Shown here one piece after another: positions 38,357 through 49,585 of a stretch of DNA of 64,000 nucleotides. Numbering within the stretch: position 1 is the stretch's first letter; every line of letters begins with the position of its first letter. A program made the position numbers and the translations under genes. The DNA lies in assembly GCA_000469685.2 (NCBI GenBank), contig LS997563.1, positions 19,399,757-19,463,756 of the forward strand. The letters are read 5' to 3'. The notes below the pieces were generated by a model. The model saw only the letters and a list, made by a program, of their open reading frames with translations. It searched no databases and was not told where the DNA came from. The stretch is from Haemonchus contortus. Its lineage: Eukaryota; Nematoda; Chromadorea; Rhabditida; Trichostrongylidae.

Positions 38357-38534
38357 TCGTATAACAATCGAACGATGTCCATAACTAGAGTTCTAGCTGA
38401 ACTAAAATGATGTTTACCAGTTCCACAACAAGCACGGATGCTTACAAAAGTGAAAGAATATATCAGAACTAAGGTGCTTACCTTTTGACTATTCGCCCAT
38501 GCCATGCATCTACACAAGAACGAAATCCCAGTAC

Positions 38535-40035
38535 CGGGGACGTGCGATTCGTGCGATTTTGGGCGCGGCGCCTATAACTGGGGCACAAATGTGAAGTAGA
38601 GAACTTTAGTAGGTTCGGACAATCCTACTAACCTAGTTTGCTTCAAATTTGGGGTGCTATCTATTTCCACACCCCCTCGCGGACTGCAATTACGTATTAG
38701 TTGCAACTACCGTAACGCTACGCTTGGTTTTATCCAGTTTCATAGACTGATGAAGAAGATTTGCAGGGTGTTTTTATAAATAGATCCGCTCCTTTTTCGG
38801 CTTTCAACTTTTCACTACTCTTTTTGATATTGGTTGTCTGGATCGTTTTCATGTTAAGCTCTTCTTTCTCCAATTTACAGGTTAGCACATTTAGTTTCAA
38901 TGAAGACCCCTTCCAGATACGCCAACTTCTTAATTGTTGAGCTGAAGCAATCAACCAAACTGATATAGATGCTTAAAATTGAAAATTCTGTTTCATTCTG
39001 AAACATTAGGAAGGGTGAAGAAGAAAAAAGGGAAAAGACATAGTGTGAACATAGAATGTGCAACACTATGTTGATAGGAATTTTATACAATACAGGGCTG
39101 AGGGATGTTGTGCAAAATTTTTCTCGCATAACCATCAACCAAATTGAGAGTAATGCTTTTGTAATAGTATTCGTGTATATAATGTAATAATTTGGGTGGT
39201 GCTAGTATGTTAAGTCCAGAAAGCGCTTATATGCCTCCCATCCGGTCATGGTTAACACAGTGCGTGGAATACTGCCGGCCTCGTCTGAAAAAGCAAAAGT
39301 TTAAGACTTTAGCAACGTATGGCCGATTACTGTTCCTTCTCAATACTTCAGAACAACGAAACTCCAATTTCTAATTCATAGGATCGATTACAGTTTAACT
39401 GATAAGGCATGATGGAATGCGAAGTGGTCCAGATCGGAACTAAACGTGCATTGGCTCATCTTATAGATGCACCGTTGAGAAACGATCAAAACGAAGACTT
39501 AAAAGAAGAAATATAGGCGGAAAACTCAACATAAAGGTGAAGTGGGTAGCCAACACTGAAAAAAGTTGTGAAAACCTGATGGGGAGCGAAACTACTCATA
39601 TGAAATACCCTGCGACCACCCTCTCAGTCTACAAAGTTGGATAAAACTAAGCGCATTTTATAGATGCACAGTTAAGATACGGTCAAAATGGAAAATTAAC
39701 AGAAGAAATACAGAAGAAAAGAAAACGAATTAGACAACCTATGTAGAAAAAAATAGTGAAAAGCTGGAAGCTAAAAGGAGCGAACCTACTAATATAAACC
39801 CCATGAGAATCACTCTGCTAGGTCTATGGAACTGGATAAAACCAAGCGTAGTGTTACGGTATTTGCGGTTAGTACGTAATTGCAGACCGCGAGGGGGTGT
39901 GGAAATAGATAGCACCCAAATTTGGGCCCCAATGATAAACGCCGTAGTCGTCCAAATCGCACCGAATTCCGCCGCGCAACTCGCCGCGCGCACCCAAAAT
40001 CGCACGAATCGCAGCACACCCCCCAGTACCACACG
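38535..40035. mobile_element. Composite inverted-repeat element of the sre-B MITE family
   Basis: The two ends are inverted copies of each other. The left arm (about 38535-38760) and right arm (about 39800-40035) share CGCACGAATCGCA/CGTGCGATTCGTG ends, an ATAGATAGCACCC block next to GAGGGGGTGTGGAA, and a CTGGATAAAACCAAGCGTAG block. The outermost sequence (CGATTTTGGGCGCGGC, TTGGGGCCCAAAT-type) is the same family as the fold-back MITEs at 12218-12766. The inner 1 kb shows no coding region; two internal stretches (around 39420-39620 and 39640-39800) repeat an AAGCGCATTTTATAGATGCA-type motif. Confidence 0.75.
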
Positions 40036-41669
40036 ATGGTTTTACAAAAATTGACCGTAAAATAGTGTGCATTGAACGCAGAATTTCACGATACAACTCC
40101 TTTCACGCCTATTTATTACACATGTTTCAACATATGTACGACGCATGTCGAAAAGGAGCAATAGTCGGGATTACTGTAAGATCAACGTGCCATACTGAAG
40201 TTTTGTCTTTATTGCTATCCAAAGGTAATGTGACTATGGTCCCGACAATATAGGAGGGAGAACTCTACTAATCTATAACAAAACTGGCGCTGAAGGATTC
40301 GGTACGGCTCCGAATTGCTACCGTAATTTATGCTACGTCGCAGTGAATTACTAGTAGTAGTGAGATAGCGTGCATTGGTTGCATGATTGTGGTAGGAACT
40401 TGGATCCTAACTGAAGTCTTTTTTGTTAGGAAATGGATAGGAACACCATGCTGTATTTATAAAATTCACAACAGAGATAGAGGGACACTGGGCCAGACGT
40501 CTACAGACATTTGCCTACGCTACGAACACAACCGCACACTGAATCGATCGGCCCGCAAAGACTCAGTGGCAAAGGCGATGTGGGGACGGTGGTTATCGCT
40601 TGGTTATTGAGTACGACCTGGTGAGGTCCAGATCCTGCTCAATTACTCTTTGCTGATCACTCAGGATATGAGCAAGATATGACGTCACTAGACCGCTAAA
40701 CGCTGGAGCTCTTCTACGAAAATCTTCCGATTTGAAGGATCAAGTTTGACAGTGAAAGAACCGGGTTTAATAGGAGGAGTAGATACAAATGAATAAATCA
40801 AAGGCGAATGAGAGGGTAAAAAGCTGAACTTCTTTACCCGTGGCCTCTTTACTAGTGGAGCACTTGGAAATCGTTAAATGGGGAGAACGCACGTAGTCGC
40901 AGTTTTTCTGTATATTTTCACCAGTACAAGCCCAAGCGTTGCGGATGTGAATTTTGAGGTTTTTTATTTGTTTGGAACCCATGCCAACTCTGAATAATGG
41001 ACAGCAGGAGCTGGTTACAATGCGGTGTATAACTTTTACAGGCTGGAAGGTATATCTGTAGGTAACACTTTTTGTGGAATGTTGCGCATCTTCCCCCTCT
41101 CCCCTCCCAGCTCGCCCCCTTCTCTTCCCTCCATCCACACCCTCTAGAACCACTGAACTTCACTTCTGTTGATTTTACAGAATCACTCGCTCTATTCTTG
41201 CTTATGGTAGGAATCACAGAAAAGATGGGTAAGCATGGCTGCTAGACTGTAGGCTGCAAAATTACTGCTAGGTTTAGGTTGTAGCCGACTGTTACACAAA
41301 AAGAAATGTATGACCAAGTCAGAGCAATAAAAGCGTCATCATAAGATAACAAGAGTCAGCAGCAATCCTTGTGGTATGGGGATCAGATGAAAGCAAATGC
41401 AATCTGAAATGACGATGTGATTCCGTTAGAAGTAGCACCTCCATAGAATCGGGACGTTGCCGAACAGCGACGGCCAGTTGCAGACTGTTGCCATTGTGGA
41501 AGTACAGGTTAGTGTATCAGCCATTGCCCTGGTATATGTGAAGAAGTGTCACTGAGGTCTCACAGGGGTCAACTAATCATAACCAGAGGTTATCAATAAC
41601 GTTAGGTCATTTGTGATAATGAAAGTATGTCAGAAACAGCGATATCACCATTGGAAAGGCAAATGTAAC
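40036..41669. other. Gene-free stretch
   Basis: Small ORFs only, none with a domain or splice context. The 128-codon minus ORF at 40767-41153 is pulled open by a pyrimidine-rich run and is not supported. Confidence 0.3.
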
Positions 41670-42180
41670 TAGCCTTCGTGAGTGTGGGATGACCTTGCCT
41701 CACAGGCATTCGATCTCGTCTACGAGACAAGGTCAATCACAGACAACTTCGTTCAACCTCTTCGGATTTAGCAGAAGCTTGACCTCGCCTGTTTGGCGAA
41801 TTTAAAAGTGGTGATCCTACCCAAATCCACCAACCCATCATTAGAGCAAATTGAATGCTAAGCAAAAGTGGAAATTCAATCCACGCGTAATAGCTACCGT
41901 AATATTATTCTAGTGGTGGAAGAACCATTACAAAAGAAGACTGCATGTAAACTGTTTTTAGGGGGAGATAAGAAGGGAATCTTCGTGTATTAGTCCCTCC
42001 GGATAAACAGAGCTTAGTGACTCGCAATCATGCCAGCTAATTGTAAGGAACAGGAGCTATAAGGAACTGGGAGTCGACCTGAAGATGAAGATTTAATTTC
42101 TTCCATAAGGCAAGGTCATCTCACAGACAATTTTGTTCAACTTCTGCGGATTTACCTGAAGGCTGACCTGAATGCTGTTT
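41670..42180. repeat. Two diverged direct repeats
   Basis: A block with ACAAGGTCAATCACAGACAA, CGTTCAACCTCTTCGGATTT and GCTTGACCTCGCCTG (about 41725-41795) recurs in diverged form at about 42108-42175. Origin unknown. Confidence 0.5.
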
Positions 42181-42317
42181 AGAGAATGGACAGTATTGAG
42201 TAGTAGAGTATTGCCCAATACTTGAATCAATGAATTTTGTTTTACGATATCCTACTACTACGTAAGTGTCCCTGTTGGTTTGTCGGCGTGCTTATATCAT
42301 TGTGTGTGTGCTTGACC

Positions 42318-42600
42318 GGGAATTCACATAACTCCTTTTCCCGTGGATCCAGAGCATTCGAACTTGGTAGGAGTACAGGCAGCAGGACGGGAAGACTCAG
42401 GGTAGGCGGCAGAACCGCACTGCGTCCACAGGGGGAGCGGTTTGCACATGCCAGGGCAGGACTTCGCCCAAAGGTGAGGCGAGGCGTGCGCGAAAGGAAC
42501 CTTTGACAAAAAATTCGGGAGTTTTGTCTCCCTGGACCTATAGCGTTCAAATTTGGAATGAATTCAGGCAATAGGATGGGAACACTGATGGTAGGTGATA
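42318..42600. repeat. Two diverged direct repeats of about 90 bp
   Basis: The blocks at about 42335-42420 and 42515-42600 share a CC-(T/C)GGA(T/C)C-A-AGCGTTC-type start followed by GGCA-CAGGA-GGGAA-ACT. The 89- and 109-codon ORFs across them are in opposite strands and not supported as genes. Confidence 0.45.
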
Positions 42601-42800
42601 GGACGTGACAACAGTTGATCCGAGACGTACGTCGAAGCAGGCAGAACTGCAGAGTCGAAAAGGTGAGCGCTGAGCCGCATGTTCTTTGTCTTCTTTACTA
42701 CTCTCTCGATATTCTTAAATGCTTCCCACGCGACGCGTTTGCTTCTGCTGAGCTTCGGAACTAGGTTATTAATAATATGACTTCTCGACCACGTAACTAG
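42590..42800 (-). mobile_element. RTE-type LINE fragment
   Basis: The minus strand encodes SRSKRVAWEAFKNIERVVKK (about 42690-42770) and then HLFDSAVLPASTYVS (about 42605-42665), matching the RTE reverse transcriptase region usually reading RRKRAAW.AF and HLFDSTVLPALTY. Frames are shifted between the blocks. Confidence 0.8.
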
Positions 42801-43349
42801 GACAAGCAGGAGCCAACAAGTTTCTCCTGAACGTTGTCTTCGTTAAGTTCAGTCTTGAGCTGATAACAACCGAGTAACAGTTTTAATACATAGCCTTTAG
42901 ATACTCAAACTGTTATACACTAAACCTGAATATGTTATTTATCCTCCTTCCAGACTCATCTGTGAAAGATGTGTAGTACTCCTTCGGGGTTTTATGGGTG
43001 AAGGAACTGAGGTTCCGCCATAGAGCCGTTTTCCGCAATGTTTCTCCCTGTTTCCTCGTTCCTTCACAGCAACGAGGGTACAGGTATGAATCAATGCTTC
43101 CTGAATCTACTATGATTTTGAATACGCGTTTAATGCGAGTAGTGCGTTTAATGCCGATCCAGTAAGTGGTGATTGAAAGTGAAGGTTGTGAGTGGGACCC
43201 ACTCAATTCCCCAATCCCAACACACATCAACACAACATGAAATTCATTTCTGAATCCCTGAACCCTTAGAAAAACTAAAGTTTTTGTCTTTTTTCAAAGG
43301 GAACAAAGTTTTTATGAAAAAGTCGTTTAGGCGTAGAACAACCCAGTTC

Positions 43350-43600
43350 TTGAATGCGCCCCGCATTCGACTTTCAGTCAAGATATAGCGTTTTGGATAC
43401 AAACAATGACTTGCCATGGCCAGCGATGTAAGATGCTTCTATCTCCCAGACAACCTTGATGCCAATTAGTCAACCCCGGAGGAATTTAGGGCTTGGATGG
43501 CTGATGCGAGCATCGGTGGGGGGGGGGGGCACCAGGGTTTGATTCCAGTGTCGTGCATGAGTGATAGTGCGCCTTTGCCACTGTTCCACCTTCGACCGTG
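43350..43600 (-). mobile_element. tRNA-derived SINE, copy 4, with G-tract
   Basis: On the minus strand: AACAGTGGCAAAGGCGCACT (A-box region), a B-box-like TGGAATCAAACCCTGG, a C-run (G13 on the plus strand near 43517-43529), then the family body ending in GAAAGTCGAATGCGGGGCGC. Confidence 0.75.
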
Positions 43601-44416
43601 GTAAACTGAGTAAACACAGAAATGCAAAGTAGAAAGTATAGCTTTGGTCCACGCTGATGAATTGCTGTAGGGCTAACAACCACTATATTATACCTCTGCA
43701 ATGAGTAATCTACTGGGAAGCCGCTGAGACAAGAGGGATTAAGTACAGAGGAGTTAATTGGACCATAATGGAAACTAATAACTTGCAGGCATAAGATCCT
43801 ACTATCAAAGGCTCGCCCGGCACTTTCAAAAAGGGCTGTATCAAAAAGTATCTTTGTCGGCGAGAACGACATAGGTGATTGTGTTTACACTGACTCGGTA
43901 ATTCGCCTAAACAATGCCAAAAGGAGATACTTTTATGGAACCAATCCCTTTGATCCGATACAATGAGCGTCGTGCTTACGATCCTACCATTCGTCATTCA
44001 CCACCAGTAACTACCCCTGGGAAATTAACATTCGATAAGGAGTGCTGAAGAACGTTAGTTAGAACCACTGACTTTGTTCCGCAGTTGTATAGTTAGTAAG
44101 AGCTTTGGTACTCAAAAATGTTATGCGGACTCGACGGATCGCGAAAAAGGGCAGCAGAAAACGATAACAAATGATAGGGGCTGATAAGCGGACTGAAAAA
44201 ATACCAGTGGTTCCCCATACCTTGAAAACGCTCGCTCATACGACCACTTTCAGTGGCGATAAAAGGGATTTTGAAGTTCCGTGAATGTATTATAGAGAAA
44301 CCCGGAAACACACTTAAGCGGCTCAACTACTCGCCCCATGTAAGACGCAATAAAAAAAGGTGCCCTGGGCGTGATTCACGGTTTATTTGGTGAAACATTT
44401 GCTGGTTCATGACACT
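43601..44416. other. Stretch without a supported gene
   Basis: Several minus-strand ORFs (43710-43997, 43486-43872, 44093-44326) overlap in different frames. They could be decayed exons downstream of the 44417-44983 ORF, but phases do not join convincingly and no domain is recognised. Confidence 0.3.
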
Positions 44417-44983
44417 TTAAAACTTGACTTTTACAGGAGTGTGGGTTCTTCTATCCGGACGGTGTATCGCGCTCGGAGTGGCGGTATTTCTATCCGAATT
44501 TTTAGGTGTTTCTCTCTGAATTCCCCACTGCAAAGGTGGTGGTTCTACGGCATCGAACGGCCTTTCTAATGCACCATAAAGAAAACCCGAGATCGCCAAT
44601 AGATAGATGAGCCGCACAATCGTCATTCTAAGCAAAATTGTTGGCAACTGTATGGCTTCGACTGCCTGGTCTCGTAGCTGTACACTAATAAAAAGACGAG
44701 CAACGACGACTCTCGCCGGCAGCGGTACAGTGACTGTTTTGAAGTATAATAGTAGGCGTATTAGGGCAGGAGGAGCAAAAGCGGAAATTCTGTATGGGGA
44801 CCCGGTTCCTACCGTTACAGAGTTATGAATCCTGGCTTGATCAAAATGCAACACATGCAGGTGACTAACCTCCAGTCTCCTTACCCAAGGTCCTTTCATG
44901 GGCTCAGGGCTTTCACATAGGTTTGAACAGTCATATACGGTTGCGTTGTGAAATGAGTTGTTATTTATGAAATTATCGTTCAT
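44417..44983 (-). CDS. Doubtful 188-codon ORF with an internal signal-peptide-like start
   Basis: Not recognised. It is one of the longest uninterrupted frames outside the LINE. An internal Met at 44630-44632 begins a short polar residue or two then a hydrophobic run (VRLIYLLAISGFLYGALE) followed by a proline-rich, basic tail, which would fit a first coding exon of a small secreted protein of about 70 residues. The longer start gives a mixed N-terminal region without features. No splice partner with matching phase was found downstream, and nothing in the surroundings supports expression. It may equally be chance. Confidence 0.2.
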   Translation of the reverse strand: MNDNFINNNSFHNATVYDCSNLCESPEPMKGPWVRRLEVSHLHVLHFDQARIHNSVTVGTGSPYRISAFAPPALIRLLLYFKTVTVPLPARVVVARLFISVQLRDQAVEAIQLPTILLRMTIVRLIYLLAISGFLYGALERPFDAVEPPPLQWGIQRETPKNSDRNTATPSAIHRPDRRTHTPVKVKF

Positions 44984-45589
44984 CGAATTTATTCCATCGT
45001 CAGGTCACAAGTTACGAAACCTCTGAACCCGGTTCCCAAAATGAATTTCGTTCGTGTACAACAGGAGGGTGCAGTTGCTCAAATCAAGTGTTCGCCCACA
45101 CAAATCTCAACAGCTATTGTCAAAATTGGAGAAAACCACCAATTTTTTTTTTGCTAAAGCCCATTTGGTTTAGACGACAATGCACAACCATGCGCACAAA
45201 AATTTTGTCATTCCAAGTAATTAAGGGGTACCTATGAATGGATATTCTGTGAACAAAAAAAAATGATTCACGCCCCTGCTGTATTGCTAATTTCTCTAAC
45301 AGCCTGACATCAAACTGTAGAAACATTTAATGGAAACAGAAAGAAATATAGAAGTATGAACTAATATCTATCGAGTAATGAGAACTAGAAACTTCCTGAA
45401 CTCGCTATGCAAAGAAAAGGTCGAGTGAATGTGGCAGAACAACCTCAGGTTTGGATTAACGAGACTTCATGAGTAAAATAGCAAGTGCGGGTGTAAGATG
45501 GTGATGTGGGGCTAAGAGAAATTTACATGTTCCAGAATTCTAGAATAACAGCAAATAACTGAAATCGGGCGGAAACGAGGATCGGTTTC
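44984..45589. other. Gene-free stretch
   Basis: Nothing recognised; a 68-codon minus ORF (45120-45326) has no identifiable domain. Confidence 0.3.
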
Positions 45590-46135
45590 ACCATCAGTTC
45601 CGACGACGACGATTAGAGGTCTACAGGCAACACCGCTATTCTGCCCTTCTCGGGCGGCAGTGGAAGTGTTGTCTGCTGGTCTGATCTGGTTCGACCAAGA
45701 CTTTTGACTTCGTAATGAATTCGTTCGGTAACATATGGTTCAGCAGCCGGGTCCTAAGCGAGGAGAGATAGTCTGATTAGACCAGGCCAGTCCATCTGAT
45801 CTTCAAGTTCACGTGTGGCAGTGACCCTGATCGTCTCTAGCTGACAGAGTTTGAAACCCATTCTTTCTGCACCTCCATGCATTCCGGAACTGTAAGCATC
45901 TTCCTTTCCACAGAGCATTGGTGATGCTGACTTCCCACATGTTGCACGGGCAAGAACCCAATTGTCAGTGGCCAAGTTAAGGAGAGACACGCAGGGCATT
46001 TGAAAGAACAGATGAAAGGTCCGGTGATCTTTGCCTTCTTCACTATTTTCTCGATATTCTTGAATGCTCCCCAAGCCGCTCGTTTCCTTCTGCTCATCTC
46101 CGAAGCCAGGTCGGTCATCACAATGCTTGATTCAG
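45590..46135 (-). mobile_element. RTE-type LINE fragment, C-terminal reverse transcriptase region
   Basis: Minus-strand reading gives SEMSRRKRAAWGAFKNIEKI at about 46040-46100, then in shifted frames the family blocks corresponding to the LPALTY, IERxMLG-type and RELEDQMDWPGLI (about 45777-45815) regions. At least two frameshifts break it. Same family as 42590-42800 and 10725-10960. Confidence 0.85.
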
Positions 46136-47714
46136 GTACATGAAGTGAATAAAAAATTGCTGGATGAGACTGAATGTGAATAGAAACAGCGTAGAAGTAT
46201 CGTCGGAAATTCGCTCGATGGTGTTGCTAGCGCTGATCAGAGAGAAGAGTGGATGTTTTCCATTGGTGGCAGCGCCGCGACATTAAACAAAAACATTCAC
46301 TGCTCGTTGCCTCTCTTTTTCTTCAAGTCACCGTACAATGTTTTACAAAACGGAGCACTGTTCTGATCAGTTATTGATCGAAATAGGGCTGGGAAAGGGA
46401 TGAAGAGAAATCAAAATGAAAAGATATGATTTTCCGGAGCATACTACTCGGAATCGTACCATTACAGTAACTGGTATAGAAGAAAGACAAGATGATCGGC
46501 ATTACTGTGAAATTTTTCTGGGAGTTGTACGAAGGGAAAAATGCTCCGTGAGACATGTTTCGCAAACCCAGCGAATTGAGGATACAGTAATCTCGGTGTG
46601 GGTCCTGAACCGAACGCATTTAACAGTTGGGGAATCGCCCCACTTCACCTTCTTACATGATTCTTAAAGGCACACATCATCATAATTTTGGGTTATCTAG
46701 TTTTAGACGAGTAATGGAAGTGGTAGTCCAGAGTATTGCAAAAGTAGCGAAGAAAACGAGAAATCGGAGTATTAGAGAATTATAAGACCTCAAAAAAGGA
46801 GTGAAATAGCAAGGTGTGGGTCTCGGTGCGAATGGTGCAACCCAGCTGTTACTACCCTTAACAACTCGTCCACCTTGGGTGTGTACGTCGCCTATGCCGG
46901 TTTTGGGGCTCCATTACGCCCTGTCTTGACCGTTTTTCGACCCAACAGCCCCCCCCCCTCTTGGGTTATTATCGGGTGCTACAGGTTGGTCCTATTGAGA
47001 AATCACAAAAACCATTTCAATGTGAAGCGATTTTTGTTCTGCTGTTGGATTATTATATCACAAATTCATTCCAGTCTGGGAAGTCTTCTTTAACAGAACG
47101 AAGTGCTATCAAGAAAAAGTAGCCCATCTCACAAGCCAGCTGCAGTGAAGCTGTGGTTTTTTGGGCCAATGAGGACAGACCATCTGACGGCACTACAGTT
47201 TTGCTGACAGGGATTGTTCAAAAGGTTGCCATCAGAGACGGCTCCTTAGAAGGTTTTCTCCGATTCTTCTCTCATCACATTCCCTACCACAAGGAAGAAC
47301 ATGGTTCAGCCAAGAACCTGAGTTCATTCAGAAAAATTACTCATGGATCGCGGCGGGTTGGACAAAAACAAAGGCTTGAAGCACCACGGACGCCACAAAG
47401 CTTTCAGATCCAGTGAAAACTCAATACTGCCCATCAAAAGCTTATCAATGTTATCGGAGAGTAGTTCGAGAAGAAGATAACAAATGATGTTGGAGTCGTA
47501 GCTTGGTGAATGGTTTCAGGCCTTGATGGCGAACTTGTCCACGGGAGGCGGTCAGATGAGGCGGCATCGCCCTATCGATTGACTGCCTGGTAGAAGTTGC
47601 GGTCCACTGAAATGAGTAATCCCAGAAGCGTACAAAGCGAAGTTGCAAAATAGGGTTCAACACTCAACTGTGATATTTCCTTCTGGAAACTTCCCTCCTT
47701 ATCATAATCACGCC
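46136..47714. other. Gene-free stretch
   Basis: No gene or repeat recognised; contains a C9-type run near 46950. Confidence 0.3.
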
Positions 47715-48165
47715 TTGCATGCATACATACAAACGGTGAAAATGTATTTGGGGGGGGGGGGCACCTATCACAATGTCGGTATATCAAGAAATGAACTCAA
47801 TGAGACGCGTTATACCGTGTTATATCACGGACGTGCCGTGTTATATCAAGGGCTTTCGTAGGGAAGGAGCACCGCGGTGGGCGAGTTTCCTTTCTATTTT
47901 TGTTTTTTTTTTTTTTGCAGGAGGTAATCGTCCCAGCCACCAAGGTGCTCCTACCCTACCTAGGCTCATTTGGGAACTAAATTTCTTTGGCTGAAACCGC
48001 ATAAAAGAGCTAAAGTGGTTAGTTCCCATCATCCTCTACGCATTTGATACAGTGCTGATATAACAAGGACTAACACGTTAGACTGAGTTCATTTCTTGAT
48101 ATACTGACCTTCGGATGGGTGGCCCCCCCAACTACATTTTCACCCATACAAACATAATTATCGAC
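47715..48165. mobile_element. Nested inverted-repeat element with G/C tracts
   Basis: The arms at about 47720-47830 and 48055-48160 are inverted copies sharing TATATCAAGAAATGAACTCA and GGTGAAAATGTA next to a G-tract (G11 near 47751-47761, C6-8 at 48122-48129). Inside lies a second, smaller inverted pair (about 47862-47890 and 47930-47965, GGAGCACC cores) around a T-run. Confidence 0.7.
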
Positions 48166-48746
48166 AATCTGACAGACTGGCAGACCGACAGACAAGCCGA
48201 TACGCCATTCACTGCATAATGCATAGGTAACCATTTCACCAGTAGCCCAGCTACCGTCACTTCTACTTCCGGGGTCCGGGAACTTCTCCCCTAACACGGC
48301 TTCGCACACGCCGCACCCGCCGCCTATCGCAGGATAGCGATGGAAGATTGGAGCGCACAATTCGTGAGGTAGGGAGTCCTTTGATTATTTGAATTGGCTG
48401 GCCACTCTTTTCAATTCCATTGCGGTCTTGATTGTCTTTTATATAGGAGGAGTCATTTTAATTATTCAAGTCTAATAAACATGAAAACTAAGAAGAAACA
48501 GAAGAAAAAACGATCAAATCCAATGAAAAAGCAAGCCAGTCAAGGAAAAATATCGCGCCCTATCGATTGGCGGGAGGCGGGGTGAGTACGGTATTGCAGT
48601 GAAATTTGCCGCATGCCGCAAGGGAAAATGCCGCGATAGGGGAGAAGTTTCGTTACCCCTACTTCCGTCATAGCAGTCTTTTCGTGTCTCATTTGAAACA
48701 GGTACCTCCCTTTGCAAGTTTTGTGCCACATTACTTTTTTTTCTCC
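48166..48746. other. Gene-free stretch
   Basis: Nothing named. A CGCCCTATCGATTG block at about 48558 recurs near 47568, perhaps marking outer limits of the neighbouring fold-back element. Confidence 0.3.
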
Positions 48747-48999
48747 GGGTGGAGGTGATGTAGTGGCAAATGGCGCACTATCACGCACGCGTTCACGGTT
48801 ACGGGTTCGAATCCCAGATCGATATTAGACTAGGCTAACCAAGCCTTATAACTCTTCGGGCTGGTCGGTAAATTGGTACCATAGGTCACATACGCAATCA
48901 ATCCCCGCTACGATTCTAATTGTAAGTGGAAGTCCAATGCGGGGCACAATCCTTAGGCTGGGCTAGTCGACGATCAGAGACTTTATACTTTTTATCGTT
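48747..48999 (+). mobile_element. tRNA-derived SINE, copy 5
   Basis: GGTGGAGGTGATGTAGTGGC (A-box region), ACGGGTTCGAATCCCAGATC (B-box), then CTAGGCTAACCAAGCC and the body with AAATTGGTACC, ending near a CCAATGCGGGGC block and a T-rich tail. Confidence 0.8.
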
Positions 49000-49236
49000 T
49001 TAATCTTTTCGCCCACATTTATCATCGTTCCCGAGGACCTTTCGCAGCGCCATATGTTGTCTTACTTGCACCTTGATAGTCTCTTTAATGATCATGAGTT
49101 CAGTTCCTCTACCCACGTGCTATGTGTCGAAAACATTAGAGAACAGATTTTTGACAAGCTTTGCCTCCTTGAAAATGATAGAAAAGAGGCTTCGTGCCGA
49201 AGTGAAGGAAAATCTTAAGTTTGAATGAAGGATAAA

Positions 49237-49585
49237 ATTCTGGAATGCGCCCGCATTCGACTTAAATTCAGTATGTAGTGACGTACTGATGCAACGCATA
49301 TAAGACCTACACAGTGACTTACGGTGGCCAGCCGATGTACGATTCAGTGCTTTTATCCTCACAAACGAGTCTGGTATCAATTAACCGATTTTGGGGGGGG
49401 GGGGGGGGTGGGAGGCTCGGTCGGCTTAGGCAGATAATCATTTGAGGTTCGATCCCTGAACACCAACCAATGAACCGACACGGAAGAATGGGAAGTTTGG
49501 TTGGCCCAAGCGAGTTTCAATCCTCGGATGCTTGTATTATAGTGTGCCACGTGGCACCGCCGGTTTCGCCTCCAGTAACAATATG
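49237..49585 (-). mobile_element. SINE copy 6, split by a G-tract and a tRNA-like insert
   Basis: The 3' body of the family lies at 49237-49380 on the minus strand (GAATGCGCCCGCATTCGACT at its end). A G17-type tract follows at about 49394-49410. A plus-strand tRNA-like stretch with a TTGAGGTTCGATCCCTGAAC B-box is at about 49411-49480, and the SINE 5' part (GGAGGCGAAACCGGCGGTGC, minus) is at about 49490-49580. The arrangement looks like one SINE inserted into or recombined with another. Confidence 0.55.

Noticed and set aside
40767..41217. Overlapping minus ORFs of 128 and 99 codons
   Set aside because: Low-complexity Gly/Arg-rich translation of a pyrimidine run; no splice-supported neighbours.
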